Shown in pieces: positions 6,136-6,137 of a stretch of DNA of 6,137 bases. The notes under the pieces were generated by a model, which saw only the letters and a list, made by a program, of their open reading frames with translations, did not search any database and was not told the DNA's origin. Source of the DNA: Pseudaestuariivita sp. (GTDB taxonomy: Bacteria > Pseudomonadota > Alphaproteobacteria > Rhodobacterales > Rhodobacteraceae). The stretch lies in contig JAHDCH010000167.1 of NCBI GenBank assembly GCA_020629995.1, positions 1-6,137 on the forward strand, read 5' to 3'. The position numbers and the translations under genes are program-made. The first letter of the stretch is position 1, and the number at the start of each line of letters is the position of its first letter.

Positions 6136-6137
6136 GC

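Noticed and set aside
1..6137. Search for CRISPR repeats, insertion sequences, tRNA or rRNA genes, and att sites
   Set aside because: Reading both strands gave no direct-repeat array, no transposase-like frame, no terminal inverted repeats and no tRNA-like cloverleaf; the window is almost fully occupied by core genes.

Overview
This window looks like a core chromosomal segment of a high-GC alphaproteobacterium, most likely Rhodobacterales (Roseobacter/Rhodobacter/Paracoccus type). The main reason is the cytochrome oxidase subunit I: it can be aligned from memory with Paracoccus denitrificans CtaD along its whole length, with a constant offset of 6 residues at every metal- and proton-channel position. 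The strong G/C third-position bias and the DUF2244 and DUF1127-type neighbours fit the same group. All assignments come from reading the sequence; no database search was possible.

Layout from left to right: (1) lipB, octanoyltransferase, on the + strand from base 2. (2) A small DUF1127-like gene on the - strand whose 3' end overlaps the end of lipB by 11 bp. (3) A 245-bp divergent intergenic region with candidate promoters for the small gene and for ctaD, a near-match to a CtrA site, and a stem-loop in the probable ctaD leader. (4) ctaD, the catalytic subunit of aa3-type cytochrome c oxidase, followed by a strong intrinsic terminator. (5) A two-gene unit: a DUF2244 membrane protein, then a glycosyltransferase-like protein that starts at the DUF2244 stop codon. 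(6) yqeY (GatB/YqeY family) on the - strand, overlapping the end of the glycosyltransferase-like gene by 23 bp. (7) A 144-bp divergent region with convincing promoters in both directions. (8) carA, the small subunit of carbamoyl-phosphate synthase, complete and ending 2 bp before the window edge.

The genes do not form one pathway. They cover lipoate attachment, respiration, a poorly characterised envelope/glycosyl-transfer pair, a tRNA-amidation-related protein and pyrimidine/arginine precursor synthesis. The genes are tightly packed, with two convergent tail overlaps and one coupled stop/start. There are no mobile elements, CRISPR arrays, tRNAs, rRNAs or broken genes. I see no sign of a new defence or mobile system. 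The points worth a second look are regulatory (ctaD leader hairpin, CtrA-like site, possibly leaderless DUF2244 mRNA) and the uncharacterised DUF2244/glycosyltransferase-like pair.
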